Notes: generated by a model not told the origin, from the letters alone. 51,023 nt of DNA from Deltaproteobacteria bacterium (GCA_031276635.1 JAISMU010000121.1:1-51023), one strand, 5' to 3'; shown: positions 16,476-24,514, numbered from the stretch's first letter. Program-made: numbers and translations.

Positions 16476-16821
16476 GTGGTGAGAGATAAGCGAGAAGAAA
16501 GACTTCTTTGACGCGGCTTTTAGGCATGAGTTTATAGCGCTGCCGCTGGCGGTCAGGCGGGAATTACCCTTTAAGGCGGGGATCAAGTCGGTCAAGGATA
16601 TAAAGACGGACCAGGATCGGAAGGCGGTGGCGAAGGCCCTGGGGTATGAGCGCGCGGTTTTTTTGAAACGGGGGCGGCTATTGTTGAGGCCGGTGCTGGG
16701 GGCTAGGGGAGGCCAGGATACTAAGTGGCTGGAGCCGCTGCTGCCGTTGCTGGCGGGCTTGGACAATAATGGGCAGGATTTAGTGAGTAATTTTATACTG
16801 TTTGTGTTGAATCGGAGGTAA
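16476..16821 (+). CDS. Unknown protein divergent from the HTH regulator, probable frameshift near its start
   Basis: An open frame from about 16483 to TAA 16821 has coding character: KDFFDAAFRHEFIALPLAV, then RRELPFKAGIKSVKDIKTDQ, and a conserved-looking DTKWLEPLLPLLAGLDNN end. It lacks a start codon in its own frame after the TGA at 16480. GTG at 16476 or 16479, after ggaggtgaggtgtga, would start in another frame (VRDKREE...). One missing base in the gagaagaaag stretch would join them into about 113 residues. An internal GTG (16627) gives only the last 64. The product is basic, with no known motif. Its pairing with an HTH gene and a palindromic spacer suggests an element-encoded regulator or excision partner; that is inference. 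Confidence 0.45.
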
Positions 16822-16841
16822 TTAGGTCTGAGAAATAAAAA

Positions 16842-16859
16842 CCCGGCGCGTATGCCGGG
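16842..16859 (+). terminator. Short GC hairpin after the unknown gene, possible weak terminator
   Basis: CCCGGC (16842-16847) pairs with GCCGGG (16854-16859) over a 6-base loop, 20 bases after the TAA at 16821. There is no T-run after it, so factor-independent termination is doubtful. Confidence 0.3.
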
Positions 16860-17062
16860 GGGCTATTTGATCGTTACCTCGAAGGGCAGACACCAAGATG
16901 AATAGATTTTAATCCAATATTTTTTTTGTCAAAACAGATTTATAGGGACCGCGAGCTTCTGGGGCTTGGGACGGAACCGGGTCTGGAGCCGAGGGCGGAC
17001 AACGCTGCCCCTCTTTTGTCCAGTTTACCGCCAGTAACAAGTGATTTAAAGGGTATTTATTC

Positions 17063-17182
17063 ATGATTAGGGTTAAGGAAATATTTCTGGCCGCGTTGAA
17101 ACCTGAGCTTACTGGAGTTCCGAAAGGAACTAAGCAAGAATTAGCAAAAAAAGCTGGTATTAGTTTCTCTAAATGCTCATGA
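17063..17182 (+). pseudogene. Truncated XRE-type HTH gene, cut by the dispersed repeat
   Basis: ATG 17063 opens a 39-codon frame (IRVKEIFLAALKPELTGVPK, then GTKQELAKKAGISFSKC) that begins an XRE-family helix-turn-helix. The KQELAKKAGIS helix is the first HTH helix. It then runs directly into the repeat copy at 17171-17262 and stops at TGA 17180-17182. The recognition helix and everything downstream are missing. The sequence therefore shows insertion of the repeat into a regulator gene, or a deletion ending at the repeat. Confidence 0.55.
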
Positions 17183-17262
17183 GGGGACGCCCTCATCCCC
17201 GTGTCATGAAACTCAGATTTTTTTTGCCGTGATTTCGGCTACTTACGATGATTTTCCCGGTA
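17171..17262 (-). repeat. Dispersed repeat, copy 2 (inverted half unit)
   Basis: The reverse complement reads taccgggaaaatcatcgtaag, tagccgaaatcacgg, cgtcccctcatgagcattt and is nearly identical to the second half of copy 1 (about 15470-15554). The two lie in inverted orientation about 1.6 kb apart and enclose the HTH regulator and the unknown gene. Confidence 0.8.
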
Positions 17263-17404
17263 ATTTATCACATTTATTGTCTAATAAAGTCTCAACAGAA
17301 GACACTCGTAGGCTATAGCTAGGGCATTGGGATACCAATTTGAGTTATTTATGGACAAGGGCCGGAGCCTGTTAGGGCTATTAGACTGTAGCGTTGCAGC
17401 ATAA

Positions 17405-17587
17405 ATGTCCCCTATTAGACCTACCTCCCGAAACTGCCCCAGGGCCAAGGAAAGAAGTACAGCCGCCTCTGCGGATTATACGTCCATTGAGACGACCACC
17501 TAGGCCAAGACGTTCGTGCGCGAGGAGGGGCACAAGATTCCGTTGACGCTGGCGAGCCTGCGAGATGACCTGGACAAGGCGAACTGA
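17405..17587 (+). CDS. Possible small gene remnant with an in-frame TAG
   Basis: From ATG 17405 a frame runs 32 codons to TAG 17501-17503 and, in the same frame, 27 more codons to TGA 17585-17587. The part after the TAG has strong coding character (AKTFVREEGHKIPLTLASLR, then DDLDKAN, with GC-rich third positions), and the ten codons before it (ADYTSIETTT) fit on. The first 20 codons look random, so the true beginning may be lost. No family is recognised. This is low-confidence evidence for another TAG inside a coding frame of this accessory region. Confidence 0.3.
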
Positions 17588-18319
17588 GCCAGATGACAAA
17601 TGAAAAATAGCTGTAATTTTAATTTTTACTTGCCTTTTGGGCGTGATTTTGGACCTAAGGAGAACATAAGGCAATCTATGAAATCTTCTATGTGAGGTGA
17701 GCTCTTTAGCTAGCGGCTGACCGGAACCATTGGCGCGCACCAGGTGAAATAGACTGCGTGAGCCTATAAAAAAAATGGCAACCGGCGGAGGCCTCCGAAG
17801 AAAGCAATAACGCCAAAAACATAGCTCAAGCGTGAGACCCGATAACTTTATCCTGAGTTTAAGTCTTGCAAAAATCAAATTTCTTGATTTTTGAGAGCTA
17901 GAGACTTTTTCTTTTGGGCAAAAAAACTTCGGTTTTGCTCAACGCGAAAACTGCGCTCAAAAATTGGCGATATTTAAAGTAAGTTAAAATAGACAGGCTT
18001 TTAATTAAATGCTAAAACGATTAAAACAAAGTAATTAAGAACCACAGCCAAAAATAACCTAATAAAGTTAAATGGTTAAAATTACAAGGTTTTTTGAGTT
18101 TAAGGGGTTTTCGGGGTTTTTGAGGGGGTCGCCAAACGTGGCGTTTGGGGCTTTTGGGCCCGGAGAAAGGTAGTCAGACTTGGCCCAGGAATTACTGAGG
18201 GCCGCGCCCCGAAAGACGATTTGACGAGTGTTCGCTATTTGAGGAGGGCTTGAATACGAAAACCGATTGCTTTTTTACAGCCTTAATTCTTAAACGGCTT
18301 TGACCCACAAGGAGAAGCG
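17588..18319. other. Gene-free stretch before tRNA-Lys
   Basis: No supported gene. It contains a small hairpin CCAAACG-TGG-CGTTTGG at 18132-18148 followed by ggcttttg, perhaps a weak terminator. The rest is mixed in composition. Confidence 0.4.
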
Positions 18320-18574
18320 ATGCCTGAATTTGGAAAGAAATTCATTTTAGACCTAGTCGGTCTTCCGCTCGAGTTCTGGGTAATGGAGAATTTTTCTCAC
18401 AAGAGTAACGCTGATACGTCCATAGCTCACATCGCGGCTTTTAACCACGCCCTCCCCCCTTCCTTTAATTATTGGAAAATTATGGATGATTCCGGAAAAA
18501 AGATTACGTTGAACTATTATTTTTTTTATGGCTGGTGGGCCGTGCGGGATTTGAACCCACGACTCTCTGCTTAA
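18320..18574 (+). CDS. Short unknown gene, 3' end running into antisense tRNA-Lys
   Basis: ATG 18320 has an excellent site AAGGAGAAGCG directly upstream, so translation of the first part is plausible. Residues 1-70 (EFGKKFILDLVGLPLEFWVM, then NADTSIAHIAAFNHALPPSF) are not recognised. The final residues (GWWAVRDLNPRLSA) are simply the antisense of the tRNA 3' half, a well-known artefact sequence. The natural gene was probably cut at the tRNA end when accessory DNA joined there, or the frame is a chance fusion. The function is unknown. Confidence 0.35.
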   Translation: MPEFGKKFILDLVGLPLEFWVMENFSHKSNADTSIAHIAAFNHALPPSFNYWKIMDDSGKKITLNYYFFYGWWAVRDLNPRLSA

Positions 18575-18608
18575 AAGGCAGATACTCTACCGGCTGAGTT
18601 AACGGCCC
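18533..18608 (-). tRNA. tRNA-Lys (anticodon TTT)
   Basis: The minus strand reads GGGCCGTTAACTCAGCCGGT... Acceptor GGGCCGT (18602-18608) pairs with ACGGCCC. The anticodon stem-loop TCTGC-CTTTTAA-GCAGA has TTT at positions 34-36. The T arm carries GTGGGTTCAAATCCCGC, and an encoded CCA ends the gene at 18533. All stems pair, so the gene looks functional. Its 3' end points toward the accessory region to the left, as expected where a mobile element uses the tRNA 3' end as attachment site. Confidence 0.95.
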
Positions 18609-19407
18609 AAAACTGGGGGAAATACCGCCAAAAAAACCAGGACATTTGATTATTTTAGGATCCAAGACCTAAAAACCAAAAGCCCAAGCTATGGTCAGCC
18701 CGGGCCCGCTGGTCCTGTCGGTAATCTTTTAGAATTTATACGAGTTATTTGAATTTGTCAATAGATTTTTTTTTCTTCCCGCCCCGCCCCAAGTCGCTTT
18801 TAAATTCTCAGGTTATTCTGAATTGAAGGTAGTCAAGGTAATATCTTTAATTTTAATATTATAATTAATATTTTTATATATCCTATAAAAGTCTATTTAT
18901 AATTTTACCGGGCTAAGTCACGCTTCGGCCTGGTGTCGCGGCCTGGAATTGGCCCCTAACCTCATGAGCCAAAAATAGTCGCCAAAACCGGGAGACCAGC
19001 GACTCACAGGGCTTGGCCGTGGGTGGCCAGAGGCCCGGCTAACCAGAATTATCCCAGGGCGCTATTATATATAGTCAGTCAACAGCCTGACCCCTCCGTT
19101 TTTAGCCGGGCTGACCGGATTTAGCCTCTCTTGAGGAGCTCAACCCTCACTTGCGGCTCAAGAGAGTCTGAGCGGTTACTCAAACCCGGGCTCCCAGGTT
19201 TAAATCGGGAAAAATTTGTGTAATAATTAACCTAATAATGGGATTTCCCTTTAACCGGGCTGGCTCGAAAAGCTGACTATGAGGCTCCCGGGCCGCGACC
19301 TGAGTTGAGGTTTTTTCCGGGCGGGCTAGGTTTTTTCTCCCTCAACGCCTCCTCACGCCTAATCTGTTTTGCCCTGGCCGAGGCCAGGCCCATAAGGCGG
19401 TTTTCCC
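18609..19407. other. Gene-free region with a strong hairpin
   Basis: Apart from the tRNA promoter no gene is supported. CTCTCTTGAG (19126-19135) and CTCAAGAGAG (19157-19166) form a perfect 10-bp stem over a 21-base loop. It is followed at once by tctgagcggttactca, which resembles gtgggtgagcggttactcag at 49287-49306 and gtgggtgaacggttac near 15557. The structure could be a small RNA or a mobile repeat end. Confidence 0.4.
18732..18761 (-). promoter_or_regulatory. Probable sigma-70 promoter of tRNA-Lys
   Basis: The minus strand reads TTGACA (18756-18761), AATTCAAATAACTCG, TATAAATTC (18732-18740). The spacing is 15 bp to TATAAA, or 17 bp to TAAATT. The -35 box is a perfect consensus. It lies about 125 bp upstream of the tRNA 5' end, with no other minus-strand gene between. 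Confidence 0.5.
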
Positions 19408-20106
19408 ATGGCCTCGCGGCCTCTCATCATCACCATTGACGGCCCGGGTGGGGCTGGCAAATCCACCTTGGCCCGCGAGCTCGCCAAGCGTTTGAGCTGG
19501 CTGGTCCTGGACACCGGAGCCATCTACCGAGCCTTGGCTTTCACCCTGCGGGAAATGGGCCTGATCGACCCCAGCCCTGAGCTGGCCAGCCAGGTGGCCC
19601 AGAGCCTGGAGCTGGAATTTCAAATGGTTGACTCAGAACGGCGCTTACTGCTGGCCGGTCGAGATTTAGGCGAGGCCATCCGGACGCCGGAAATCTCCAG
19701 GCTGGCCTCATTTTACTCGGCCTGGCCGGAAGTCCGGCAAGCTCTGCTACCCCTTCAGCGGGCTCAAGCCCAAAAAGGGCCTCTGGTGGCGGAGGGCCGG
19801 GACATGGGCACAGTGGTCTTTCCCGAGGCCCCCTTACGGATTTTTCTGGAAGCCTCCCCAGAAACCCGGGCCCGGCGCGTCTATGAGGATCTGCGGCGGA
19901 AAGGCGCCCAAGTCAGCTATGAGCGCCTGGTCGAGGAGCTCCGAGCCAGGGATCGGTCGGACTCTACCCGCGACGTGGCTCCCCTGGTCAAAAGCCCGGG
20001 AGTCGTGGTCATTGACTCCTCCAGCCTGAGCCTGGATGAAACCCTGGCCCTAGCCTGGCGCCTGGCCCGAGAGACCTTTGGGGTGATTATTCGCCCAGAG
20101 ACTTAG
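19408..20106 (+). CDS. cmk: Cytidylate kinase
   Basis: A 232-residue cytosolic nucleoside monophosphate kinase that phosphorylates CMP and dCMP using ATP, a step in pyrimidine salvage and DNA precursor supply. The P-loop GPGGAGKST is at residues 12-20, followed by LAKRLSWLVLDTGAIYRALA, the typical Cmk CMP-binding start. AEGRDMGTVVFPEA is the second signature, and RARDRSDSTRDVAPL carries the arginine-rich, aspartate-containing LID motif. Length is normal. The start ATG 19408 follows aaggcggttttccc. The gene ends in TAG, showing that TAG serves as a normal stop in the host chromosome. The next gene follows by 80 bp on the same strand; no functional link is expected. Confidence 0.95.
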   Translation: MASRPLIITIDGPGGAGKSTLARELAKRLSWLVLDTGAIYRALAFTLREMGLIDPSPELASQVAQSLELEFQMVDSERRLLLAGRDLGEAIRTPEISRLASFYSAWPEVRQALLPLQRAQAQKGPLVAEGRDMGTVVFPEAPLRIFLEASPETRARRVYEDLRRKGAQVSYERLVEELRARDRSDSTRDVAPLVKSPGVVVIDSSSLSLDETLALAWRLARETFGVIIRPET

Positions 20107-20186
20107 GCTCGCCCCGCCAAATTAAAGGCCTTCGCTTGGTTTTTCGCCAGGTATTTTGTCGAGCGTCGCTTCTTCTGAGGTTTAAA

Positions 20187-22211
20187 ATGGGTTTCCGGTC
20201 CAAAATTCTCGCTCTTTTAGGCGCCCTTTTCCTGATTGTCCTGAGCCAGACCCTCTTCGGCCTGTGGCGGGCCTATTCCCTGGGCCGGACGTTACAATCC
20301 ATGTCCAGCCAGGTTTTTGACGAGCTGGCCTCGACCATGGAGACTCAGGAATATAACCTGGCCGAGACCCGCTTAAAAGACAACCTCGCGGACTTAAACG
20401 CCATGCTGCGCTCCACCGAAAGCCAGACCCGGCTGGTGGGCCAGTTTTTTCAGACCCAGTCCCGCCTGGCCCGACTGTCGGACCAGGCCTTGGAAGCGGT
20501 TTTCCAGGAGGTCGGAATTTTTTCCAAGGCTTTCCTGCGGACCCAGGGTCAGGAGTATAATGGCCTGGGGGCCACCTTTGAGAAAAACTCCTTCGCCCCG
20601 GATCTTCCGTACTACCAGCCTTACGCCTACCGGGAGGGCGGCCAGACGCTCTTTGACCATGAGCTGGACACCGAGGGCCTGACCCCGGAACAAATGACCC
20701 CGGAGGCCCTGGAGGGGATCCACAATGAGGAACTGAGTCTGGCCTATTACCAGGCCTCCGCCTCCCAGGGGCCGATGTTGTCGCCCCCCCCGGCGGGGCA
20801 AGTGAACTGGGTTGAGCCTTACGTGGACCCCATCACCCGAGAGTTGTTGCTGTCGGCGACCACGCCCATCATGGCGGACAACCAGTTTCTGGGGGTGGCC
20901 TTTGTTGACGTGTCCCTCAAAAGCCTCAGCCAATCCTTGCGGGGCATAGGCGAGGCGGTCAAGGCCTCCCAGATCCTCGCCCTCAGCCCCAAGACTTTTA
21001 ACGTCATCGTCGTGGAGGGCTGGCCCGAGCTGGCCCCAACTGAGGCCCGGGATCCCCAGGACCCGGAAAAGGCCATCATCAAGCTCCATAACCTGGTGGA
21101 GGCGCCCGAGGGTCAACGCGCCAAGGAGCTTTTCGCCAATCTGGCCCCAGGGGGGGTCGCTCAGGCCACAGCCCAACTCCCCGCCGGCCCCTGTCGCTTG
21201 CTGGCCATCAGACTTGAGGGCCCGTTGGCCGTGCTGGCCATCATTCCCCTGGAGCGGATTCACGCCGCCTCCAACCAGGCCCGCTTGGCCAGCCAACGGT
21301 TAATGGCTGAGGAAAAAATGGCCATTAAAAACAACATTTTCACCTCCGCGACGGCCATGGCCATCCTGGTGGCGGTCCTGCTCGTGGCCACCCTGTATAC
21401 CCTCAAAACCACCAGAAACCTGACCCTGATCGCCCGGTCGCTCAACCGTGAGTCCCTGGATATTGGGCAGATGGCCCAGTCCATCAACTCTCTGGCCGAA
21501 AAATTGGCCACAGATAGCGTTTCCCAGGCCAAAGCCCTGTCCACCATTTCCCAAGCCATGCGGGACATCAATGTCCACACCCAGAACTCGGCTGACTCCA
21601 CCAACTCCTGCGAGCGGGCCATGACCAAAACGACCGAGCAGGTGGTCGTTGGCGTGAAAAACGTTCTGGACATGCGCCAGGCCATGGATGGCATCTCCAC
21701 CGCCACCACGGAAATCTCCAAGATTTTAAAAACCATTGAGACCATCGCCTTTCAAACCAATCTTCTGGCCTTGAACGCCTCGGTGGAAGCGGCCCGGGCC
21801 GGGGAGTCGGGGGCCGGTTTCGCGGTGGTGGCTGGCGAGGTCCGCAATCTGGCGGGCCTGTCGGGCGAGGCGGCTCACCGCACCGGGGAGCTTCTGGGTC
21901 AGGCCCTTTCCCGGGCCGAACAAGGCCAGAAAGTCTCGGTCACCCTGGAGGCTGGCTTCCAGGGCATCGAAAATTCCATAGTCGAGGCCACCACCCAAAT
22001 CCAGACCATTTCCCTGGGTAGCCTGGAGCAGGTCTCGGGCCTGGCGGATATCGCCTCTTCCATCGTGGCCCTGGAAAAAACGGCTGACCAGACCCAAAAA
22101 GCCTCCCAGGACTCCATTGTCAACTCCAAAGAGCTGGCCGAGATGGCCGCCAGCTTGACAAAAACGGCCACTTCCCTGGAATCGCTCATCGACGGGGCGG
22201 ACCAGGCTTAA
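20187..22211 (+). CDS. Methyl-accepting chemotaxis protein
   Basis: A transmembrane chemoreceptor of 674 residues from the preferred start ATG 20187, which has GAGG upstream and the typical receptor beginning MGFRSKILALLGALFLIVL. A longer frame begins at GTG 20136 but lacks a site. The first membrane helix is at residues 6-26. A large periplasmic domain to about residue 380 has FAPDLPYYQPYAYREGG and ATTPIMADNQFLGVAFVDVS pieces, as in double-Cache sensors. The second helix is near 385-405. No clear HAMP domain follows; the link to the signalling hairpin is short. The tip reads TIAFQTNLLALNASVEAARA, then GAGFAVVAGEVRNLAG, the CheA/CheW-binding region. With fliF, fliG and fliH in the window it fits a motile, chemotactic cell. 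The ligand is unknown. Confidence 0.93.
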   Translation: MGFRSKILALLGALFLIVLSQTLFGLWRAYSLGRTLQSMSSQVFDELASTMETQEYNLAETRLKDNLADLNAMLRSTESQTRLVGQFFQTQSRLARLSDQALEAVFQEVGIFSKAFLRTQGQEYNGLGATFEKNSFAPDLPYYQPYAYREGGQTLFDHELDTEGLTPEQMTPEALEGIHNEELSLAYYQASASQGPMLSPPPAGQVNWVEPYVDPITRELLLSATTPIMADNQFLGVAFVDVSLKSLSQSLRGIGEAVKASQILALSPKTFNVIVVEGWPELAPTEARDPQDPEKAIIKLHNLVEAPEGQRAKELFANLAPGGVAQATAQLPAGPCRLLAIRLEGPLAVLAIIPLERIHAASNQARLASQRLMAEEKMAIKNNIFTSATAMAILVAVLLVATLYTLKTTRNLTLIARSLNRESLDIGQMAQSINSLAEKLATDSVSQAKALSTISQAMRDINVHTQNSADSTNSCERAMTKTTEQVVVGVKNVLDMRQAMDGISTATTEISKILKTIETIAFQTNLLALNASVEAARAGESGAGFAVVAGEVRNLAGLSGEAAHRTGELLGQALSRAEQGQKVSVTLEAGFQGIENSIVEATTQIQTISLGSLEQVSGLADIASSIVALEKTADQTQKASQDSIVNSKELAEMAASLTKTATSLESLIDGADQA

Positions 22212-22257
22212 ACCGCGGTCGCCAGCCCTCAACCAACTAAAAATATTTTGAGGCTCC

Positions 22258-22686
22258 ATGAATTTTAATTCGCAAGCCAACCCTTTTCTGTTGGCCCTAT
22301 CCGCCTATCACAACCTGCCCTTGATCCAGCTGGGCGAGGACTCCCGAGCCACGGCGACGATTGGGCGCCTGAAGATCTTTTTCGGGCCCAGCGAGTGCCG
22401 CCATTATCTGCTCAGCCAGATACCCATCACCAATCTGCCCCAGGACCACCGGCGAAGCGGCCTTCTCCGCCAGCTGGCGGCCAGCAACTACTCTTCCTCC
22501 GGGGTCGGGGGCATCCTGGGGCTGGAAAAGAGCACGGGCCTGATCTGGTTGACGTACCGGTTCCACCTGAAAAGAGAAAAGCCAGAGAACTTTCTGATGA
22601 CGGTGGCGATTCAATCGGGGTTGGCCGATTATTGGCTCAACACTGTGGTCAACTCGCCCAAGCCGATAGACTATCCCATGATTTAA
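22258..22686 (+). CDS. Type III secretion chaperone-like protein (CesT/Tir-chaperone fold), copy 1
   Basis: A 142-residue protein with the CesT-family layout: helix FLLALSAYHNL, strand pair LIQLGEDSRATATIGRLKIFF, a linker with LLSQIPITNLP, then the typical helix LLRQLAASNYSSSG. Strands GGILGLEKSTGLIWLTYRF and a C-terminal helix FLMTVAIQSGLADYW follow. CesT-type proteins form dimers that bind and keep effectors unfolded for type III export. Small size and lack of signal peptide fit a cytosolic chaperone. It is a clear paralogue of the gene at 23112. No type III apparatus gene other than flagellar ones is in the window, so the client may be exported elsewhere or via the flagellar route. The fold call is by pattern only. 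Confidence 0.55.
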   Translation: MNFNSQANPFLLALSAYHNLPLIQLGEDSRATATIGRLKIFFGPSECRHYLLSQIPITNLPQDHRRSGLLRQLAASNYSSSGVGGILGLEKSTGLIWLTYRFHLKREKPENFLMTVAIQSGLADYWLNTVVNSPKPIDYPMI

Positions 22687-23111
22687 GAACCATTGATTTA
22701 ACCATCAATTATAGAGCCTTGACCTGAGCGACCCGGCGGGGAGAGCCCTGGCCGGCCTTGAGCCGGCCAACGACTCTTCTCGCCCCCGAACCGAGCCCCG
22801 AAAGGAAAAATTTTTTTTGGGCCTGGGCCTAAGAAAATCCGCTTCTCCCTGAGGCTCTCTTTTTTTAAAAAATTTTAATATATTATTTGTTTTTTTACAA
22901 AAATTTCAATTTTTCCAACATAAAATATTTCCCACAACATTTAGATAAAAAAACTTATTCAGACACGATATCCTGGCCTTCCGACTCATTCTGACCTGAC
23001 CCCAGGCCCCCTCCAAGACCAAAAAATCTCTTTCCTAATCTGTTTTTTTTTGCTAACCTGTTTATATCTAGACGCAAAACCCAAATATCGCTCGACCTTT
23101 GGGGAATTTCC
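22687..23111. other. AT-rich spacer between the two chaperone-like paralogues
   Basis: No coding frame is supported in these 425 bases. After a GC-rich start the stretch 22860-22960 is strongly AT-rich. It separates two paralogues and might carry a promoter for the second, but no clean -35/-10 pair was identified. Confidence 0.4.
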
Positions 23112-23564
23112 ATGAAATTCAGAGAAATAGCCAATAAATTATTAAAGGCCTTATCTAATTACCTTAATCAGCCTCCGGTCAAGTTGGGCGAGGACGCTAA
23201 GGCCACTGTCTCCATTGGTCGCCATGAGTTTTTCTTCAGCCTCAGCGAATGTCGCCAATATCTGTTGAGCCAGTCCCCCATCGCCAAGCTACCCGCAGAC
23301 CTGACCAGGAGGACGATTCTCCGGCGGCTGGCGGCCAGCAATTACCACTCCTCTGGCGAAGGCTATGTGCTGGGCCTGGAAAAAACCACGAGCCAGATTT
23401 GGCTGACCTGTCGTTTCTGGCTGGCTCGGGAAAAGCCAGATTCCTTTTTAAAAAGCCTGGCCATTCAAGTGGGCCTGGCTGAACACTGGGGCAATGTCAC
23501 CCTGGCCCTGTTGGATCCCCCAGAGTTACAATTACTCAAGGCTAGCCATGAATTTTCTCAATGA
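23112..23564 (+). CDS. Type III secretion chaperone-like protein, copy 2
   Basis: A 150-residue paralogue of the gene at 22258. Shared blocks are KLGEDAKATVSIGRHEFFFS against QLGEDSRATATIGRLKIFFG, SECRQYLLSQSPIAKLP against SECRHYLLSQIPITNLP, and RRLAASNYHSSG against RQLAASNYSSSG. The pattern of helix, curved sheet, AN-containing helix and terminal helix is that of CesT-like chaperones. Start ATG 23112 follows ttggggaatttcc. The end overlaps the start of the third gene by 17 bp (ATG 23548), a sign of coupled translation. Side-by-side paralogues suggest either heterodimer formation or separate clients. The function beyond the fold resemblance is inferred. Confidence 0.55.
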   Translation: MKFREIANKLLKALSNYLNQPPVKLGEDAKATVSIGRHEFFFSLSECRQYLLSQSPIAKLPADLTRRTILRRLAASNYHSSGEGYVLGLEKTTSQIWLTCRFWLAREKPDSFLKSLAIQVGLAEHWGNVTLALLDPPELQLLKASHEFSQ

Positions 23565-23982
23565 GGCCGAACAACTCTTTGTGGCCCTCGCCGACCGCTT
23601 CAACGATCCGGAGCTGACTCTGACCCAGGGTACGTGCCGGGCCGAGTTTGACGGATATTCCTTAACCTTTAACTACGATGACGTTTTAAAAGCCATGTTC
23701 ATCAAAGCCAGCCTGTGCCCTTTGTCGGCCCTCCCTGACCAGGATCAGGCTCTGATCACCATCTTGGAGGCCACCTATGAGTGGGCCAGCCTCCTGGGCG
23801 GCTCCTTCGGCCTGGATGATGATGAGGAATTTATTTTCTACCGGGCCCGGCTCGATCTGTGGCGCTCTGAGGCCCCCCTGGACAAAAACCTTCTCGTCAA
23901 CCTCGTCCACACTATTATCGGGGCCTTGGACTGGGCGGTGGGAGCCCTAGGCCTGGCCAATGGGGAAAACTCGGCCCAATGA
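23548..23982 (+). CDS. Type III secretion chaperone-like protein, copy 3 (divergent)
   Basis: A 144-residue acidic protein starting at ATG 23548, inside the end of copy 2; an upstream GTG at 23494 would add 18 residues overlapping copy 2 and is not favoured. The layout matches copies 1 and 2 more loosely: helix NEAEQLFVALADRFNDP, strands TCRAEFDGYSLTFNYDD, a linker CPLSALP, then helix ALITILEATYEWAS. Strands GGSFGLDDDEEFIFYRARLD and a helix LVHTIIGALDWAVGAL follow. The acidic DDDEE turn sits where the others have LEKT. This could be the partner of a heterodimer or a chaperone for another client. The call is by fold resemblance and operon position. Confidence 0.5.
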   Translation: MNFLNEAEQLFVALADRFNDPELTLTQGTCRAEFDGYSLTFNYDDVLKAMFIKASLCPLSALPDQDQALITILEATYEWASLLGGSFGLDDDEEFIFYRARLDLWRSEAPLDKNLLVNLVHTIIGALDWAVGALGLANGENSAQ

Positions 23983-24514
23983 GCTCCCAAACTCCCTCGC
24001 TCCCCGCCATTTTCCGCTAAGCAAACTTAATTTAATCCTCTTATAAAAAAAAACCTTTTATTCTTCTTGAATCGCCCAAACGATATGTTATAATGTAAGG
24101 GCGATTCAGATTGGGGTATTTTTTGGATTCATTAAATGAACCATAGACTGCCTGAAAATAGTATTTAATTTTATTTATTTTTTGATATTACTGATTTGTT
24201 CCCATAAATAACGTAAGATAACGTTAGTTTCCAAAATCCATTGGCTTGGGCTAAAGGCCTCTCAAGGGGGTTCTTAAGCGATAATCCCAATTTAATTTTT
24301 CCAAGAGCATTGAGAATCATTTTTTCAGGCCGGTCAAATTCGTTACTTGCTTTACTTTGTTCTCTAAATATTGTAGGATAGCCCGAAATATTTTGAATAT
24401 TTTGATTGAATGTCTGTTCCAGGCGGCAGATTGACTTAAAATCAATTCGAGCCTGTCAACATATGGGTTAGTGGCGACCAGATAATCAAGCCAGAGCCCC
24501 AAGGGAGTGGTCTG
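23983..24514. other. Spacer upstream of the giant acidic gene
   Basis: No gene is seen in these 532 bases. It contains the promoter-like inverted repeat at 24067-24108 and further down an imperfect aacgtaagataacgtt dyad near 24209-24224. A strong site aagggagtgg precedes ATG 24515. Confidence 0.4.
24067..24108 (+). promoter_or_regulatory. Promoter overlapped by a perfect 10-bp inverted repeat
   Basis: TGAATCGCCC (24068-24077) and GGGCGATTCA (24099-24108) are perfect inverted copies separated by 21 bases. Between and across them is a good sigma-70 promoter, TTGAAT (24067-24072), 16 bases, TATAAT (24089-24094). The left arm overlaps the -35 and the right arm the expected start point, so a dimeric regulator binding the arms could block transcription. 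It lies about 400 bases before the giant acidic gene. Confidence 0.55.

Noticed and set aside
16909-17196. 95-residue minus-strand frame at the repeat
   Set aside because: Antisense to the truncated HTH gene, which has better coding content and a family motif.
15361-17262. CRISPR array
   Set aside because: The repeats are too long, too few and in inverted orientation; no spacers of uniform size are present.
17381-17878. 165-residue minus-strand frame
   Set aside because: Its arginine- and leucine-rich sequence is antisense to the possible small gene at 17405 and shows no domain.
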